From NCBI GenBank assembly GCA_903916165.1, contig CAIWVR010000050.1, forward strand, positions 1 through 6,966: a DNA stretch of 6,966 nucleotides. The letters are read 5' to 3'. Source of the stretch: an uncultured Hyphomicrobiales bacterium (lineage in GTDB: Bacteria; Pseudomonadota; Alphaproteobacteria; Rhizobiales; Beijerinckiaceae). A program made the position numbers and the translations under genes. Numbering within the stretch: the stretch's first letter is position 1; each line of letters begins with the position of its first letter. A model generated the notes under the pieces. That model was not told the DNA's origin and searched no databases. It worked only from the letters and a program-made list of their open reading frames with translations. Shown in pieces: positions 4,815 to 6,966 of the stretch.

Positions 4815-6509
4815 ATGAGCAGACTTCAGCGCCGTTATGTTCTTCCTTTGGTTCACCTTCTGCTCGTGGGCACGGCATGGGCGGAACCAAGCTGCCAGAC
4901 GCCGTTTCTGAGCAAGATAGAACTGATGACGCTTCCGCCCGACGTGAGGGAGAAGGAAGTGGCGCGTCTGATGCAATGTGTGAAGAAAAGTCTCAAGGAT
5001 CTTAAGATCCAGACGAAATCCATCGAAGGTCTTGAGGTCGCCGACGTTGTTTCCTCCATGACCGCGGAGCGTGACGCCCTGAAACGCCTGTTAGCAGAGC
5101 AGGAGAAGCGCCTGATCTCGCTGGAGCCGGCGTTCAAAGAAAGCTTGCGCGAACGCGACCACGCCTTGTCCGAGGCCGCCAAACTGAATGTGCTGATTAA
5201 GGCTGCGCATAAGGCCCTCCGTGCCTTGGAATTGTCTATGGAGGAAAAGAAAGTCAAGATCAGTTCGCTTGACGCCGATGTTAAGAAGAAAACTGAGGAG
5301 ATCGACGGACTGACCAAGGAGAAGGAACAGGCCGACCAGAAAATGAGGCAGGACCACCAGACAATCCTCGGGTTGAATGGTCAGATATCAGACCTCCATA
5401 AAATGATTGCCACATTGGTCCAGAAAAAGGAGGCCTGCGAAAGCAAGATCGCGGAGCTCGAACATCGCATCAGCCAGTTCGCAGCCAAGGAAGCCGAATG
5501 GGCGAAGGAACGCACCCGGTCGCAGGAGGAAAAGCAATCGCTCATCGCCGAAAGAGACAAAGCGGTTGAGGCACTCAGGCACCTCAAGGAACAACATCTG
5601 GTCGACGCGCAGAATCACGGCACCCTGCTGAAAGAGCTCGTCTTGCGGTCAGAAGACGTGAAGAATCTCAAAAAAGAACTGTCGGAATGCAAGGCCGAAA
5701 AAGCGCGTCTCGATCAAGCCCTCAAGGACGCCCTTCTGCAGCGCGACGGCTACCGGAAAGATGTCGAGAAACTGCAACACGATCTCAAAAAGCTCAACGA
5801 CGAGGCCTCGCGTCACGCAAAGGAAGCTGCGGAGGAAATTGCGCGCCTGAAGAAAGACCTGGGGAACACGAAGGTCGAGAATGAAGACCTAAAGAAAGAC
5901 TTGGGGAACACGAAGGCCGAGAATGAAGGCCTGAAGAAAGACCTGGGGAACACGAAGGCCGAGAATGAAGGCCTGAAGAAAGACCTGGGGGACGCGAAGG
6001 TCGAGAATGAAGACCTAAAGAACTTTCGATCCGCATTCTTCGCAAAGCTCAAGGAGAAGCTGAGCAAATATAACAACATCCGCGTCCAGGGCGACCGCTT
6101 TATTATAGAGACGGAAGTGTGTTTCGCTGTGGGATCAGCTGACCTGAATGAGGTCGGCAAGGCGCAGATGCATGTTATCGGCAAGCTGCTCAAGGACATC
6201 GCGTCAGAAGTGCCCCCCGGCCTGAACTGGGTCCTTCAGGTGAATGGCCACACGGACGTGCAGAAAATGCTTCCCGGCAGCCGCTTTGCGAGCAATTGGG
6301 AATTGTCGACCGCCCGTGCGCTCAGCGTCGTCAAATTGTTGCAAGCAGACGGAGCGCCCGCCAGGAATCTGGCCGCGGCCGGTTTTGGCGAATTCCATCC
6401 CCTTGATTCGACCCTGAGCGAAGCAGCCTATCGCAAGAACCGCCGCATCGAACTCAAGATCACGGACGACGGGCCAATGCAGCCGAAGCGTGTGTCGTCG
6501 ATCAATTGA
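4815..6509 (+). CDS. Exported long coiled-coil protein with C-terminal MotB/OmpA-type peptidoglycan-binding domain
   Basis: A 564-residue protein. Residues 1-23 are a signal peptide (MSRLQRRY, hydrophobic core, AWA|EP). Residues about 24-60 are a short Cys-containing segment (Cys27, Cys55). Residues about 60-410 are a charged, heptad-rich coiled coil. Residues about 410-552 are an OmpA-like domain: FAVGSADL, NGHTD with Asp481 (476-481), FASNWELSTARA with Asn494 and Arg501, and KNRRIELKI at 541-549. Asp481 and Arg501 match the residues that hold diaminopimelate in OmpA-like domains. The five-residue-longer spacing and SNWELSTARA are the MotB-like form. There is no beta-barrel and no MotA neighbour, so a flagellar stator role is unlikely; a periplasmic tether or spacer bound to the cell wall is the best inference. 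The coiled coil contains four 14-residue tandem repeats. The N-terminus could alternatively act as an uncleaved membrane anchor. Confidence 0.87.
   Translation: MSRLQRRYVLPLVHLLLVGTAWAEPSCQTPFLSKIELMTLPPDVREKEVARLMQCVKKSLKDLKIQTKSIEGLEVADVVSSMTAERDALKRLLAEQEKRLISLEPAFKESLRERDHALSEAAKLNVLIKAAHKALRALELSMEEKKVKISSLDADVKKKTEEIDGLTKEKEQADQKMRQDHQTILGLNGQISDLHKMIATLVQKKEACESKIAELEHRISQFAAKEAEWAKERTRSQEEKQSLIAERDKAVEALRHLKEQHLVDAQNHGTLLKELVLRSEDVKNLKKELSECKAEKARLDQALKDALLQRDGYRKDVEKLQHDLKKLNDEASRHAKEAAEEIARLKKDLGNTKVENEDLKKDLGNTKAENEGLKKDLGNTKAENEGLKKDLGDAKVENEDLKNFRSAFFAKLKEKLSKYNNIRVQGDRFIIETEVCFAVGSADLNEVGKAQMHVIGKLLKDIASEVPPGLNWVLQVNGHTDVQKMLPGSRFASNWELSTARALSVVKLLQADGAPARNLAAAGFGEFHPLDSTLSEAAYRKNRRIELKITDDGPMQPKRVSSIN
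5850..6017 (+). repeat. Four tandem 42-bp repeats encoding 14-residue coiled-coil units
   Basis: Residues 346-401 of the coiled-coil protein consist of KKDLGNTKVENEDL, KKDLGNTKAENEGL (twice) and KKDLGDAKVENEDL. Units start at 5850, 5892, 5934 and 5976. Units 2 and 3 differ at one base; units 1 and 4 share GTC...GAC CTA where the inner two have GCC...GGC and a CTG Leu codon. Fourteen residues equal two heptads, so gain or loss of units keeps both frame and heptad register. The near-identity at DNA level points to recent duplication. Confidence 0.95.
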
Positions 6510-6773
6510 GTGTCCTGAAAATCACGAACGGCATGTCTGTTTTGACCTGCTTGCAGAAAACCGGACCGTTCAAGGCGACGGTTTTCTGATCACGTGCCCC
6601 GGCCCGTGTCAGCACGGCATGTCAGCAAGCGTACAGCAAAACAGGATCTTTCCCCTTCTGGCGTGCGGCACCCGGATTTTCTCGATCCACGCCGGGGGGG
6701 GCGAAAAGTGCAGGGACATGCCGATGCGGTGATTTTTGGACGATATTGCCCGCGGCTTGCGCTGTTTGCTCCT
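6510..6773. other. Intergenic region after the coiled-coil gene
   Basis: 264 bases without a supportable gene. It holds the 10-bp inverted repeat at 6554-6588, a small CCGTG/CACGG hairpin near 6604-6617, a direct 10-bp repeat ACGGCATGTC (near 6528 and 6614), and a run of eight G at 6694-6701. Short open frames here show no recognisable protein features. Confidence 0.5.
6554..6588. terminator. Perfect 10-bp inverted repeat, possible bidirectional terminator
   Basis: CAGAAAACCG (6554-6563) and CGGTTTTCTG (6579-6588) are exact reverse complements around a 15-base loop, 45 bases after the coiled-coil stop codon. The T-run falls within the 3' arm, with an A-run in the 5' arm, as in symmetrical two-way terminators. 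The large loop and short GC core make it weak. It could also be a protein-binding site or an end of a lost element. Confidence 0.4.
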
Positions 6774-6966
6774 TTCGCTTTCTCCTCTGGCGCATTGATC
6801 TTCAGCGGCCTGCTGCGGCTGTCCTCGCGCTGACGTCCCGCCTGAAGGGCGTCATTGCGGGGGCGGAGAAACGACGCGCAGCGAGCTGGACCTCGATCAT
6901 GACCTGCAGGCGAGCGGTCTCGCCAGCCTGATCCCTGCGGGGCTTGGCTGCTACGACGATTATATG
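6774..6966 (+). pseudogene. Decayed SulP-family anion transporter fragment (three frames), continues past window
   Basis: Three short stretches in successive reading frames look like pieces of one SulP (COG0659) transporter. FAFSSGALIFSGLL at about 6774-6812 resembles the first helix motif (ALIFSGPL). AAVLALTSRLKGVIAGAE at about 6815-6868 resembles the region before the conserved GVIAGPQ. TRSELDLDHDLQASGLASL at about 6874-6930 resembles the much later motif DLDRELRAAGLANL, and this frame stays open to the edge. In intact proteins the last two motifs lie some 200 residues apart, so a large internal deletion plus frameshifts is implied. SulP proteins move sulfate, bicarbonate or other anions across the inner membrane; this copy cannot. 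No start codon with a ribosome binding site was seen. Recognition is by motif memory only, so the assignment is tentative. Confidence 0.5.

Noticed and set aside
4600..4818. 72-residue plus-strand frame whose TGA overlaps the ATG of the coiled-coil gene
   Set aside because: It starts only with TTG, lacks a ribosome binding site, and its Phe/Cys-rich product reflects the AT-rich stretch; the ATGA overlap is probably chance.
5850..6017. CRISPR-like array
   Set aside because: The repeats are contiguous with no spacers and are in-frame coding sequence.
5794..6045. Antisense open frame with repeated peptide over the tandem repeats
   Set aside because: The repetition is only the complement of the 42-bp repeats in the real gene.
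6694..6701. Run of eight G as a phase-variation tract
   Set aside because: It lies in DNA without a supported gene and no promoter spacing could be assigned to it.

Overview
The window looks like a piece of an alphaproteobacterial chromosome, most likely Hyphomicrobiales-like. I infer this from the GC-rich coding sequence, the style of the protein families and the loose promoters. It cannot be fixed to a genus from the sequence alone.

Layout. Positions 1-2269 (minus strand) hold two genes of an ABC importer: a periplasmic solute-binding protein, then a fused two-domain inner-membrane permease that begins inside the binding-protein stop codon (GTGA overlap) and runs off the left edge. Upstream on the same strand, 2361-3059 encodes a PPP-family metallophosphoesterase (serine/threonine phosphatase or nucleotide hydrolase type). 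It may share a transcript with the importer, but it appears to have its own promoter. That promoter lies inside a decayed IS3-family transposase OrfA (about 3082-3219, minus), so the gene's expression signal may derive from IS sequence.

The right half is read on the plus strand. At 3396-4421 there is an exported protein of the ParB/sulfiredoxin-like fold (DGHHT motif). It is preceded by a 19-bp palindrome and followed about 100 bases downstream by a GAAA-loop intrinsic terminator. A 393-base gap with a strongly AT-rich core leads to 4815-6509, an exported protein with a very long coiled coil and a C-terminal MotB/OmpA-type peptidoglycan-binding domain. Its coiled coil contains four tandem 42-bp (14-residue) repeats. 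A 10-bp perfect inverted repeat follows. The right edge (about 6774-6966) holds fragments of a SulP-family transporter spread over three reading frames, which I read as a pseudogene.

How it fits together. The importer pair is an ordinary uptake module whose ligand cannot be read from sequence; an ATPase gene is expected beyond the left edge. The two plus-strand genes are both envelope proteins, lie between two gene relics, and are separated by a terminator, so they are neighbours rather than an obvious operon. I see no CRISPR array, tRNA, rRNA or intact mobile element. The least ordinary items are the two relics, the secreted ParB-like protein, the repeat array in the coiled coil, and the promoter inside the IS remnant.
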